A DNA stretch of 64,000 nucleotides from Astragalus membranaceus (GCA_039519185.1 CM076848.1:125806371-125870370); one strand, 5' to 3'. Numbered from the stretch's first letter, positions 44,357-55,669 are shown. Made by a program: numbers and translations. The notes: a model not told the origin generated them from the letters alone.

Positions 44357-45217
44357 CTGGAACATTGACAACGAAATTGATGTAATTCGTAGCTATATTA
44401 TTTAAAATCTATGCTTCAGTACTAATGACAACCTCTGATTTGCCAAAACACCCCCAGAAAACCAATACACAAATCATAATGTCTGAAGTATGGCATGCTA
44501 ACAACTGCTCAAACAGAAAACTGAGAGTATCGCAACTACAAATGATAGAGCAGCTCAAGAAGAAATTAAAAAGACAACATCAATCAAGTTGGCAAATGAA
44601 GATAGCTAGTGTAAGGCCAGACTGACCTATGAAGTGAAATGCTAGAGAAAAGTTGGCAAAAAAGGTCTACACTTCATCCAAAATTTGTTTTCACAATTTC
44701 TCTCACGAAAATAAACAATAATCAAGTTCAGGTACTTATACATTTCAATAAAATAGAAGCAGATTCTAGAAAGTGAAATTAAAGCCTTGTAATTACTTTA
44801 GAACCCTAAAAAAATCGAAAATAAATGGTACGCACCATATATCACAATCAAATCAATTCACAACACCATGCATAGTTTAAATCCCCTTAAAAACCAATCC
44901 ACACTGAACAAAATATAGCATGAAGTTTATATTGATCAAAACATAGTTAGACGGAAAACTAAATAAATAAAAGTCGGCCATTAAAAACATAGATCAATGC
45001 CCCCAAATGCACCATGCTCACCATAGTCCACATCCTTTTTCATCACGTCGTCGTTGCCTCTCTCGTCCCTTTTTCCTTGCGTTGTGCTTCTTGTAGATAA
45101 CCAATACTGAAACTGAAACACAAACACTATTGATATAATATAATACACTGTAATATCAAACCACACAAATAGCAAACACCCTAAGTTTCAAGCTGAAAAG
45201 AGATTTTGCTGTACTTG

Positions 45218-45466
45218 TTCACCGGCCTGTGGTGGCTCCACCTCTACCTCTTCTATCACCAGCGGCTTCCCCGCCTCCCATGCAACTGCTGCTGTTACAT
45301 TTCCAGTTCAGTTAGTAATTATATACTAATATGTTAACTTAGCACTCTATTATTAACCATTTTTAATTGAATTTGAAACAATATAACCTGCAGGAAAAAA
45401 AAAGAAAAAAAGGAAGATGGGTAACAGACCTCTGCACTTGATGAGCTCACCAGCTGTGGTTGACAT
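45218..45466 (-). pseudogene. ADH: Captured first two exons of an alcohol dehydrogenase gene
   Basis: Minus strand. Exon 1 (45466-45430) begins with ATG, encodes MSTTAGELIKCR and ends with a split codon G before GT. Exon 2 (from 45291, after 'gtaacag') completes the codon as Ala and reads AVAWEAGKPLVIEEVEV then 'EPPQAGE'. This is the N-terminus of plant class-P zinc-dependent ADH, with the known exon-1/intron-1 position after 'CR'. Homology stops at 45218, before the first zinc ligand Cys, and the frame ends soon after. It cannot encode an enzyme. The intron of about 138 bp is retained, so capture was at the DNA level rather than by reverse transcription. Confidence 0.88.
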
Positions 45467-46981
45467 TGCTAGTTAATAGGAAGACGAAATCACACAAACC
45501 CTAGATTTAATGCAGAAGTAACCTCAGGGAACATGAAACTTACTGTTCCTCCTGTAAGAACTGCAAGATCTTGAAGGCCAGAAACCTACTGTTCCTCCTG
45601 TAAGCTGACCGTATCTTGCGAGGCCTTAATCTCGCAAGCATAACTTTGTGATCTACCAGATCCAATCCCAAACAACACACACATATTTATTCCGATCCAA
45701 AACCAAGCCATCAAAACAAGGAAACACACACACACGCGATGGCAACGGCAACGTAGGGAGAGTGTGACGGTGACGACAAGTGACAGTGATGGCAGACGAC
45801 GGTGACAGCAGGCTACGGTAACAACAACACAGAGAGAGAGAAGGCGAGGGCTACGGCAACGCATGGAGATGGTTGGGGCGGAGATAGGAGGTTCAAGGGA
45901 GAAGAGAGGAGAGTTAGGGAGAGAAGAGTGAAAATGAGAGTGAATGAAAGGATAGAATGCGAGAGGAAGAGATCGACCTGTGATTGCGAGAGGGTTTTGG
46001 AGTAAGCCATTCATTAGCTAATTTTTTTTTGTTCAATAACAGGTGGTTTTGTGACCCGTTATGGAAGCCTAAATTTTTGCACTTTCTATAACGGTTATGC
46101 AATGGAACCGATATGAAAGATGGTTTTTGCACTTTCTATATCGGTTCCTGTGGCAACCGATATAAAAATTGTAATTTTAATTACAAAACTGCCACCGCGT
46201 CACTTTTAACATCAGGTCATTTTTAACCGATATGAATGACAGTTATAAAATACATTTTTTCCACTAGTGCATGATCATAGTAGATGAGGGAGTAGAAGAT
46301 GAAGACATAAAAGTAAATGACGGAATGTAAACAAAGCAGTAAATAACTGAAATGTAAGGTGCTGGAAATGTAAAAAACAGAAATTAAAAGTGCAAGAAGA
46401 ATAAAAGTGCAGAAAAATAAAGAACAAGAATATAAAGATGAAGTAGAAATTCAATAACTTTGAGCAAGGAATTACAAGTTTGGAATTGTCTCTCATACTC
46501 AGAATATAGTGCTAATTGTAGGCCTAGAGTCATAAAGGGATATAACCATTCAGATACACCACAGTTACAATAGTTACAAAATATGAAAGATGAAGACTTT
46601 TGGACTTCTGCACAAAACTCTGCTGATAGAAAAACAGATAGTTTTTAAAGGCAACTTCCACTGGTGGAAAACCAGCGCAAAACGTAACAGCTGCTGTTTT
46701 AAGTGCAACTTCCAACAGTGGAAGTTTAGTGCAAAATGAGACCTCTAATGCTGCCAGAATTTTGCTGCAGAGTAGCTTGCCTTAATTTGCTCCAAACTTC
46801 ACCCCTAGCCTTGGGATTTCATCATTATGCATTATAAACTCAAATTCACTTGCTTTGCTCAATACTTGTCCTGAAAATAAAAATAAAAAGAAAGGTAGTA
46901 AAATAGCTCTAGAATAGAACTAAAATACCAAATAACTTACTTAAAATAAATCATAAAAAGACAATTAAAATGGACTTATCA

Positions 46982-46990
46982 AACTCCCCC
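46982..46990 (-). promoter_or_regulatory. Second Athila polypurine tract
   Basis: The minus strand reads GGGGGAGTT next to TGATAAGTCC, matching the tract of the first Athila (GGGGAGTT). Confidence 0.8.
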
Positions 46991-49087
46991 ATACTTGAAC
47001 CTTTGCTTGTCCTCAAGCAAGAACAATCAAAACTAGCAAGCACAAGTTAATAATTGTATTCTCAAAAAGTTCATTCAACAAAGTTAGCCAAATGAGGGAC
47101 CAAAAACAGAAGCATATGACAGACAAAATACAGTATCACAAATGAAGTGCCAGATGGTTGCCCAATTAGAGGCTTATGACCTGAAAAGTACAACTCTGTG
47201 AACATAGGCACTCGCTCATAATCTCTCTGGGTGTTTTAGGGACCTGGGAAATATTGCGCTCAAGTTTCAACAAATGCTCATTGCCAAAGGTTTGTAAGTT
47301 GACCAACATCTCTACTAAAAAGTTCACAAGCACGCAAAAGATGGGGTTTCATTTGGTTGTAATGGGGCCTTGAGGTTTTAGCGTTAGGTAGGGAATAAGA
47401 AATAAGGGAAAAACAAAGGGCTAAAATAAAAATCAATGATAGCAACCTCTGAAATCAAAAATAGAGCTTCTACCAAATTTGTACTTTTTGTCCAAGACTC
47501 TAAAATTGCTTCCACTTCCATTCTTCTTCATTTCTTTCACTTGAGCCCACTCTTTTTGATTTGATTTCTCTTTGAGAATTGAGTAGACTCTTTTCTTTTG
47601 ATTTCCCTTGATTTTGCCCTTTTCCTCCTTTTTGCTTTCTTTTTCTTTTCTTTTTTTCACTTTTATTTTTTTCTTTGGAGGAAAAGGGTAGTACAATCAT
47701 CTTATGTCCATGAGATAAATGATTTGAGATGTAGGAAAAAAACCTGCAAATTCAATAGTTGCTCCAATCCGATTCCAAAGTTTACCAAAAGCAAAAATTC
47801 ATTTCTGGGTGCTAATGGAAATCAAAAAATATGTAGGCTCAAAGGGGCAACTAGTGGGAAATATTTATCAATCACTAACTCTGAGGCCAGAAAGAAAAAT
47901 TCCTAAATCCCCGGATTCTTTCGCATGCTGCAAATCATTTTTCGCTTCAAAATGGTCAACAAACAAATTTTAGAATTATGCAATTTGAGAAACACACCCT
48001 CAGCAAAGAAAAGGGATACAAATATATGATTTCAGTTGGCATCCCCTTGTGAAGGCTCCATATCTCACAGTTTAGAAGCTGGTTCACACAGAGTACACAT
48101 CAGACATGCTAATTCCCAACTTCCAAACATGACAACCTCACAGTTAAATTCAGCACAAGTCTATCATTCAAATTAGTTTTGTGGTCCCGGAAAAGAGTAA
48201 ATTCTATTTTTTTTCTTTTTTCAAATGCAATTATTAACAAGTGCTAAAAAGTTTTTACATTCAACTTGCAAGAAGACAGCAGCAGCAGCAACTCAAGACA
48301 TGAGAGAATAATCTAGACTCGACACAACTAAAAATAGCAGAAAAAATTAAAAAAAGGAAACAAAGGTAAATACCCCCCCCCCCCCCCATGCTTGGACTAA
48401 ACATTGTCCTCAATGATTTGCAATAAAAACAACATGAAAGGGGTAAGAAAGCTCACAAGCACTATGGCTCCCCAGAATATCTTGCATCATTGTGATGATT
48501 ATTTTTCCTACAAAAACACAAACAACGTTAACCCGTGGGTTGCCTCCCACGCAGCGCTCTTTTAACGTCACTAGCTTGACGAGTATGGTGATTATCCTGG
48601 ATCCAACCTAGGGATGCTTGTCCCTTTAACTTTCCATACCTTGAGGGGTTGTGACTTCTTCATCTACCCATGTGGGCTTTGAGAAAACACCTTTTCGACG
48701 AGCACGCTTTTTCCACTTTACTGTGGGGCTTTGTTCTCTTTCAAATCATTAGGTTTAGACTTTGATTCAAGAATCTCCTTGTTATCCTTTTTGGATGAAA
48801 ATTCAGGGCATGCTTCTAGCAAGCGGGTATACTTGGATGCCATAACCTCATCATCACTCAAGAGTCCACCAACCAAGCACAACTCTAATGGATCATCAAA
48901 GTGTGCTTTGTTTGACTCTAACAGATCAATCCTGCCACAAGAATCCTCTAAGGAAGGTTGTGTGGAAGTTACAATTTTGTGCCCTTTATCTTATTTGTCA
49001 CATTCTTTTGTGAAAATAACATTTGATCTAGGAGGAATTGAAAATAACATCTTATTGCTTACACAACTTCCATTTTACCAAGGTATA
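46991..49087 (-). other. Second Athila 3' internal region, mostly non-coding
   Basis: In minus sense it carries the Athila 3' strings: 'cttgaggacaagcaaaggtt' near 47004-47023, 'cattgaggacaatgtttagt' near 48395-48415 with a run of 15 C at 48373-48387 (a G-run in element sense), and the conserved stem-loop at 48534-48571. Beyond 48600 short frames such as 'LLSDDEVMASKYTRLLEACP' suggest a decayed coding remnant I cannot assign. The downstream ORF present in the first Athila is missing here. Confidence 0.65.
48533..48571 (-). other. Conserved Athila stem-loop, second copy
   Basis: The minus strand contains CGTGGG-AGGCAA-CCCACG preceded by GTGACGTTAAAAGAGCGCTG, base for base as at 17810-17846. 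Confidence 0.82.
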
Positions 49088-49985
49088 TACTACAAGAAAA
49101 ATTGGATTTTTCGGCAGGCAAACTCCGCCGGAAAAGCCAAAAATCCGCCGAAAATGTGGACTTTCCGGAGGATTTTTTTGGCGCCGGTATCCGCCGGAAA
49201 TTTCCGGCGGATTTCGTGGCGCCGAAACAACGGCCGGAAGTTTCCGGCGGATAATCCGCTGTAAAATCCAAAAAAAATTCGTATAAATTTATCCGCCTGA
49301 AAGTCCACAAATCCGCCGGAAAGTCCACGACGGAGTATCCGCCAGAAAGTCCACAAATCCGCCGGAAAAACCGTTTTTTTTAAAAAAATTAATTATTTTT
49401 AAAAAATAAAAAACTATTATTTTTTATTTAAAAAATTAATATTATTTTATTATAAACTTTAATTGATTATTTTATTAAAAACTTTTATTAGTGATAAAAA
49501 AATAAAATTTAATAATTAATTAATTTTATATTTAAAAAAATAAAAATTAGGAATGTAAATTAATCGTTAATTTAAATAAATATATATCCATACAACAACA
49601 AAAATATCCATACAATAAAAAAATATTCATACAACAAAATAAAATAATCCAAAGCTATTGGGGCGGCTGCTGGTCTGACTCATCACCCTGATAATAGGTA
49701 TCATCAGATGAAAGAAAATCACTAATCGAATCGATATTATTAAGAACAATGTGGGGCTGCTGGGGTAACCGCAGCTAGGGGTGCTGGTTTGGCTGGTGGG
49801 GTGATTGCTGCTGGGGTTGCTGGAATGGCTGCTGGTACGGCTGGTATGGCTGAGGTGCATACTGCTGGGAATACTGGGGTGCATAATGCTATTGAGGCCA
49901 CTGCTGAAATGCACCGCCGTAATGCTGCAGCTGAAGCACTTATGAATTGGGAGATTGTTGATTTTCTTGTGATTTTCAGTTCAAA
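49088..49985 (-). mobile_element. CACTA-like fragment with CCGGCGGA subterminal repeats
   Basis: The end at 49088 reads TACTACAAGAAAAA, one base from the canonical CACTACAAGAAAA terminus. Many copies of 'CCGCCGGAAA' and its complement (49120-49370) follow. A very AT-rich stretch (49380-49620) comes next. On the minus strand a Gln/Pro-rich frame ('QYSQQYAPQPYQPYQQPFQQ', about 49770-49880) leads, after a break, to 'DFLSSDDTYYQGDESDQQPP' and a stop at about 49665. It may be the C-terminal end of a transposon protein. The second terminus was not found, so the fragment is truncated. The right limit is approximate. Confidence 0.6.
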
Positions 49986-50189
49986 GTAATGTTGCGTAAT
50001 GCAAATCCTATGGCTCCGCCCAAAGCCTTAGGACATTTCAATAAGGGCACGTGTGTTTCTTTCCGGTATCAATATTAATAAAATAGCATTTTGAATTCTC
50101 CAATAAATTCCTTCTTTACTCATTTGCTCGCTTTACTTTTTCTTTTATCCTTCTTCAATTTTCTACTCATGCAGACTTAAATAACTTGT

Positions 50190-50992
50190 CCTTGAAAATA
50201 ACAACGTCGGTAACTCATGTCATAACTTTGATCGCCCCATTAATCAAACCAAGGAAGATGTTGAAGATAACTGGGAAACTCTTCCAGAGGTAATGAGAAT
50301 AATGGAACAAAAGGATAAAGTGACCCAGCCTCGCGTGGAATCAAACGAAATGATTAACTTGGTCGCAGAAGAAGATAAAAAAGGTGTTAAAATTAACACC
50401 ACACCCAAAGGATAGCAAATCAAGAAAGTTCGCTTACATCACCTTGTCTGACTTAAGACCCACTGGTGTAACAAATCCGTGATTGTCGGGAAATTTCGTC
50501 TGCCATTACGGCTTTCCTAAAAAGATCATCACGGACAATGGTGAAAGGGCCATGTAAGGACTCCAAGTCGAGCATCATGATCCCTTCCCATACCGCCCAA
50601 AAAATAAATGGGGCAATTGCGGCAACAAACAAAGAATATCAAGGATGATAGTGACACTTCACCTTACATGGAGATCAGATCTCGTTCATACTTCAACAGG
50701 GGCAACCCCGTACGATGGGAGTAGTACTTCCATTAAACCTCACCAAACAAAAGAACGGTTGTCTTATGTCTTATCGGAAAAGAACAAAGAAAACTTAACA
50801 AAAGAAGGTCTGTCCTCAACAATTTTAAGGAGACTTGGTGCCCAAGAAAGTCATACCCAAAAGGATTCCCGCCGGAGATGGGCCTCGAACTATAAAGGAC
50901 CTCACGTGGTAAAGAGATCATTCTCTGGAAGAGCCTTAATTCTCACAAAAATGGACGGGGAAGACCTCCCACTCCCGGTGAACGCTGCCTAA
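50190..50992 (+). pseudogene. Ogre pol remnants (pre-RT acidic region and integrase)
   Basis: 'SCHNFDRPINQTKEDVEDNW', 'ETLPEVMRIMEQKDK' and 'MINLVAEEDKKGVKI' (50210-50400) match the acidic segment before RT in Ogre/Tat. The sequence then jumps to integrase: 'FPKKIITDNG' (50513-50542), degraded 'PPK.NGAIAATNKEYQ' (50595-50640), 'TSTGATPY' (50690-50713) and the C-terminal 'DSRRRWASNYKGPHVVKRSF' and 'SGRALILTKMDGEDLPLPVN' within 50645-50992. RT, RNase H and the integrase N-terminus are deleted, and several stops occur. Confidence 0.82.
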
Positions 50993-52438
50993 AAAAGGAG
51001 TATAGAAAAATGAGAAAGATGAGCCAAGCAAAAATAAGCTCGCTAGGTTGAAAACCCGGAAGGGCGGCCTAGGCAAAAGTTAGAGCAACCCGGTGGATTG
51101 AAAATCCAAAAGGGACAATCCAGGCAAAAATTAGGGTCAGGAAGTTGGACTAAACAACATTGGGGCAATCAACACTTCCAAAAGTCGGATGATGAGTAAT
51201 CAAGGTCGTGAGCATGGGTGGCCAGCACCGTTACTTCAAGGACACCAACTACCGAGAAGTCTGCTTAGTATTTCAGCTTTCTTATTCTTTCAATGAAGTT
51301 CCTGGCGTAATCTTAAGTTGGTGTGCCTTCTGCACATTTGGCCTCCAATGTCAATATCAAGCACTTTCCTTTCTTTTTACTTCCGTCTATCTTTGAAATG
51401 ATGTTTTGTGATAATTGATACTGGATTGTGAAACATGTGACATAATCAAAAGCATTACAATCATTAAGAAATTTCCGAGAATCACAGAAGAGATATAGTT
51501 TTTCATTAAAATACCGATAAGGAAGAAAGGAACTGTGGGAATAGAGCAATAAATGCGCGATCATCTCGAATGATAAGTCCCAGTCATGCGCAATTGACTT
51601 AGCAGTACGAATGCACTTCATAGTCTTGTAACCCCATGTCGGAAGTCCTGCGAGTTGAAAGGACCAGCAAAAAAGAGAGGCCCCAAAAAAAAAGAGAGAC
51701 AAAAAATCAGAAAACGAAAAAAGCAAAGAAAAATGAAAAAACAAAAGCAAGAGCAAACCATTCCATATTTCATTTATCATCCCACTCAGCATCAATCATT
51801 ACACATGCATACATTGCATGCATGCCATGTGCATAATACTTGTTGCATACCGACCTCAAGTGTCGACCCTTTCTAGTTTGTTAAAAAAGCCAATGCGACA
51901 AGTGTTGATCTCAAATTAGCAAACCAGATCGTAATGTTAGCACCGAGTCTAGCACCGATCTTCCAGACCCCCAGAGGTCCAAACCAGATCGCACGTCGGC
52001 ATCGAGCACCGACGGATCATCCGACCCCAGGCCCCTCAGACTAGCTGTGTCAGCCTAAGACATAGTGGATGTCATTCGTGATCAGTTCTAGACCCGATCT
52101 TATTAACGGCCGCTCGAAAAAGGCCACCCCCGGACCCTGACAGTCCTTCAAAGCCCCGGTGCACCTTCGGACCCCAAAAGGTCCTCCGGGGTTTTAGGCA
52201 ACCCCCTTGGAGCCCCAGTGCTCCCTTAGAGCCCAAATGCTCTTCCAGAGCCCCAAGGCTCCAGATCCCCAGCGATCATTTCTTTATTGTTCTCGGTTAA
52301 CACGCCAAGTGTTAATCATCACTCTTTTCCCTAACTCATCTTCCCCCCAAGCGGACAAAATTAGCGTCTATTCTATCTTTATTTTTATTTCTACTACGAA
52401 AATCTGAAAACCATTCACCTTTTCTAGTAAAATATAAA
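50993..52438 (+). other. Ogre 3' untranslated region
   Basis: It contains 'aggttgaaaacccggaaggg' (51045-51064) and 'ccggtggattgaaaatccaa' (51089-51108), typical post-pol repeats, and later a C-rich stretch of 'gagccccagtgctcc'-like words (52130-52270). A purine-rich stretch (51655-51770) yields only low-complexity ORFs. No gene is supported. Confidence 0.6.
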
Positions 52439-52452
52439 TAAAGAGGGGCAGC
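52439..52452 (+). promoter_or_regulatory. Ogre polypurine tract
   Basis: TAAAGAGGGGCAGC, immediately before TGTTATACCCC. The near-identical AAAGAGGGGCAAC precedes the outer 3' LTR at 60955. Confidence 0.82.
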
Positions 52453-55354
52453 TGTTATACCCCAATTTTGTCCGATCACTTTTTTCGCAAGCATTTTAAT
52501 TTAGTCCGCGTGTCATATGTCCCAGGTGATATTAGTACGAGAAAACTTTTACAGGCTCATTCGATGATGTCTCGTTTTAATTCGGGCCAACGCTTGGTGC
52601 TTTTTCAATTGGGCTGAGATGCCTTTTTGTTTAATTGGACCTATGCTCGGGTAATTGGGTCCATCTTAGCATGTGGACCTAATGTTAGTGTTTATTGATT
52701 ATTGGGCCCGTTTAGTCTTTTTGGCTCCGCTCCATTCATTTTTATCAAAAGCCATAAAAAATAAATAACAAATATAATTAAAAATTAATAAAAATTAATT
52801 TACAATAATCCCAGAAATCTAAAAAATGCCAGATTGTAAAAAAAGCCCAAAAAATACAAAAAAAATATAATAACCAAAAATACACAAAAATCAGAAAACG
52901 AAAATTAAAAAAATAAAATCACAAGCAACAGTCCCCTAGCTCCTTTCCTTGAACACCAAGTTTTCCATCTTCTCCAACCCAATCCCACAACCTGAAATAG
53001 GAAACAAAGGTGGAAAGGGATCAAAAAACCCTAAAAATCTCAGACAGAAAACACACAGAAAATCAGGTACGAAATTCAGGGAAAATCAGAGCGAAAATAA
53101 GTTAGGGTTCCATACTGGAACCCTAATCACAAAGTCCTAAAACAGAAGCAGTGGCGGTTTGAGAAGCAGCAGCAGTAGCAGTCAAACAAGAATGTAAATA
53201 ACAGTAGCTGTAGCAAACACAAGAAAGGAGCATATCAGATGCTGGAGTAAAGGTTGGTAATAACAATTTCATGATAGGCTTTTACAAATAACTGTGTATA
53301 TCATTGACAGGAAGTTAGCAACAAAATTATTTGCATGGACGTAGAAGTTAATTGGAAATTTTTTGTATACCGTAGAAAACAGGTTCGTTGTAAATAGGCT
53401 AGAGTTTTAATTTTTTTAGCATAAATTAGATTTTTTCTGTATGCTGTCCTTTTTAAAAAAAAACAAAATGAAACTAGTAGACAAACTGAAATTCTGTTAA
53501 TGACAGTAAATTAGGGTTTAAAATTCTGTTCTTGCAAAACAAATTTAGTGAGAACACGAACAAAAATTGAAAGTATAAAAAGAATCAAAAAGCAAAAAAA
53601 AACAAAGAACAGAGATGAGTAAGGACCTTCGGCCGCCGTCACGGTGGTCGTCCACCCTCCCTGTTGACCGGTGCGCCTGGTCCCCTCCGTCACCGTCACA
53701 GCCTCTTCCCCATTTACGCCATCACCGTAGCCTTAAAATGAAAAAACCATCGCGAGCCACCGTGAGCGCTCGTTGCTCATCCTCGTCGCCGTTAACACCC
53801 CTCGCGTCTTCCTCCTCGCCATCGCCGGCCATGGATTGGCTAGTTAGCGTCAGTCCTCGCGCTCTGGCCGTCGTACTCCCTCTCCGTCGTCAATATCACC
53901 ACCACTTCCGTCGAAGTCCCTGTGTTTCCGTTGCCGTCGTTGAACACGGTCAACCCACCATCTCCGCCGTGGACGAATCACCACCGTCGCCTCTCTCTGT
54001 GTTTTCCCCTCTCTGCGCTTCAAACCACCGTCGCCCTCCTTTCGCTTTTCCCTCTGCGCGTCAAACTCCCCCTCCCCGTTTTCCTCTCTTTCTCTCTCTC
54101 CAAGCAATATTTTCACACTCTCTCTCTCCAAAAATAATGGTGCGGCGTTGAGGAAGAAAGGCAGGAAATTAGGGTTCTAATCCCTCTCCTCATTCCCTTT
54201 ATACCTCCTCCTAATTTCTATTCTATTTTCTCTTTTTAATTTTAATATCAGAATTATAATGACACCCCCATGTTTTATCTGTTACACCCCACTGGAAGCC
54301 CACATCCTCGCAGGCCAGTTCATAAAACGAACTGGTTTACTGCTTTCCACAAAACCCCTGCAGCTAATGACAACCCATTTTACCACTACACCCCTTTTTC
54401 GCCTTTTTTTCCTTTTTACTACAAATAAATAATTTCTTTCACAAATCCATTTTTTTTCTATGAAAATAGATATTCTTTTTTCAAAAAATATAAATAGGGG
54501 ACTAAGTCGACTGTACAGTCGGGTTAGTCTTCTTTTTAGGTCACTAATGAACTGTTACAGATCATTATCCTAAAATCCCTATTTAAAGCAAACAATTTCT
54601 AAATTAAAATAAACACAAATACATTTCTTTCCACAAACCATTTTTATAAAATAGGGGACTAAGCCGACTGTACAGACGGGTTAGTCAGTGTTTTAGGACG
54701 AATGAACCGTACGGATCAAGAGTCCTAAAACCCCTATTCAAATAAAACCAAACCAACACACATCAAACTATTTTCCAAACTCCAAAAACTCCATTTTTAT
54801 AAAGCAGGGGACTAAGTCGACCGTACGGACGGGTTAGTCATCATTTTAGGACAAATGAACTGATCACTCAGGAGTCCTAAAATCCCTAAATAAAATACAC
54901 CAACAAACAAACTTTTTCTACCCAACAACTACGTGTGATTTGATTCTCTACCAAGAGATACGTAGGAGCAGAGGGCGGCCGATCTCTGTCAATTGCAGTA
55001 ATAAAAAATCTTTTTTAGTCTTTTCTTAAATAATCATTTTCTTCAATTCAAAAAACATCAAGTCTTTCCTTTCTCTTAGTTTCCTTTAATTCACAATAAA
55101 AGGGTAAAATAAAAATTTTCAAAATTAATATTCTTTCCTACAACTAGTTAGCAGGTAACCTTCATTAGGAAGGATGTCGTGGGGTGCTAATACCTTCCCC
55201 ACGCATAATTGACTCCCGAACCCTTATCTGGTCTCAAGGACTCTTATCCATTCCAAAAGGGATTTTCCAATGTTTGCCCTTATAATTAAACTTTGGTGGC
55301 GGCTTCATTTTTGAACCTTCGAGGAATCCTCACCCGGATTTTTCGGTCGCTACA
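52453..55354 (+). repeat. Ogre 3' LTR with three palindrome modules
   Basis: 2902 bp from TGTTATACCCC to GGTCGCTACA. It contains a GC-rich patch (53620-54090) that gives a spurious 178-codon ORF, and three copies of an AGGGGACTAAG...CCTAAAA module starting at 54496, 54653 and 54806. The end region is closely similar to the outer Ogre LTRs ('ggaaggatgtcgtg', 'ggtggcggcttcatt'). Confidence 0.87.
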
Positions 55355-55669
55355 CAGAATATGAAAGATGAAGACTTTTGGACTTCTGCACACAACTCTG
55401 CTGATAGAAAAACAGACAGTTTTTAAAGGCAACTTCCACTGGTGGAAAACCAGTGCAAAACGTAACAACTGCTATTTTAAGTGCAACTTCCATCAGTGGA
55501 AGTTTAGTACAAAATGAGACCTCTGGTGCTGCCAGAATTTTGCTTTGCTCAATACTTGTCCTGAAAATAAAAATAAAAAAAAGGTAGTAAAATAGCTCTA
55601 GAATAGAATAAAATACCAAATAACTTACTTAAAATAAATAATAAAAAGACAACTAAAATGGACGTCTCA
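55355..55669 (-). repeat. Remnant of second Athila 5' LTR
   Basis: Homologous to 46560-46981 (same words 'aatatgaaagatgaagactt', 'aacttccactggtggaaaac'). It lacks about 100 bp near 55541, joined at a TTGCT microhomology. In minus sense it starts TGAGACGTCC, slightly changed from TGATAAGTCC. Confidence 0.85.

Larger units (their letters stand above)
42742..46269. mobile_element. Non-autonomous CACTA element carrying host exon fragments (Pack-CACTA)
   Basis: Ends are CAGTAATGGAAAAATGG at 42742 and, inverted, CACTAGTGGAAAAAATG at 46269. They are imperfect CACTA termini with a 3-bp duplication CAT (42739-42741 and 46270-46272). Subterminal regions (42760-43055 and 46030-46250) hold many direct and inverted 'ATATCGGTT' words, the expected transposase-binding clusters. 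No transposase is encoded. The interior has fragments of an alcohol dehydrogenase and an alpha/beta hydrolase with splice borders, both on the minus strand. Movement would need a CACTA transposase in trans. Confidence 0.88.
42138..46981 (-). repeat. Athila-like 3' LTR, split by a CACTA element
   Basis: In minus sense it starts TGATAAGTCC at 46981 and ends at 42138. The CACTA insertion (42742-46269, CAT duplication) interrupts it; without it the LTR is about 1.3 kb. Its 5' section (46560-46981) is repeated at 55355-55669. Confidence 0.85.
49990..55354 (+). mobile_element. 3' part of a second Ogre-type element
   Basis: The 3' LTR 52453-55354 is preceded by a polypurine tract and about 2.4 kb of interior with decayed Ogre pol. 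The 5' LTR, PBS, gag and most of pol are gone. The right end abuts the Athila 5' LTR remnant at 55355, so this element had inserted into that LTR before a deletion removed its left side. Confidence 0.82.
42138..55669 (-). mobile_element. Second Athila-like element with internal losses and insertions
   Basis: The ends TGAGAGGCC (42138) and GTCTCA (55669) are flanked by CAATT at 42133-42137 and 55670-55674. On the minus strand the 3' LTR is 42138-46981, preceded by the polypurine tract GGGGGAGTT (46982-46990) and Athila 3' sequence to about 49087. The 5' LTR survives only as 55355-55669. Between 49088 and 55354 lie a CACTA-like fragment and an Ogre 3' end; the Athila gag-pol and PBS are lost. 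The LTR tail (42138-42240) shows the same ordered words as the other Athila LTR end ('cgatagaactgtgcacttgc' in minus sense). Confidence 0.85.

Noticed and set aside
44981..45175. Coding exon 'YWLSTRSTTQGKRDERGNDD'
   Set aside because: It follows an acceptor-like site and may be a captured exon, but no family is recognisable in any frame, so it is mentioned only as a possibility.
51655..51876. Lys-rich plus-strand ORFs
   Set aside because: Low-complexity purine run in the Ogre 3' region without conservation evidence.
53615..54151. 178-codon Ser/Pro/Arg-rich ORF as a gene
   Set aside because: It lies within the GC-rich patch of an Ogre LTR; similar patches without the ORF occur in the sister LTRs.
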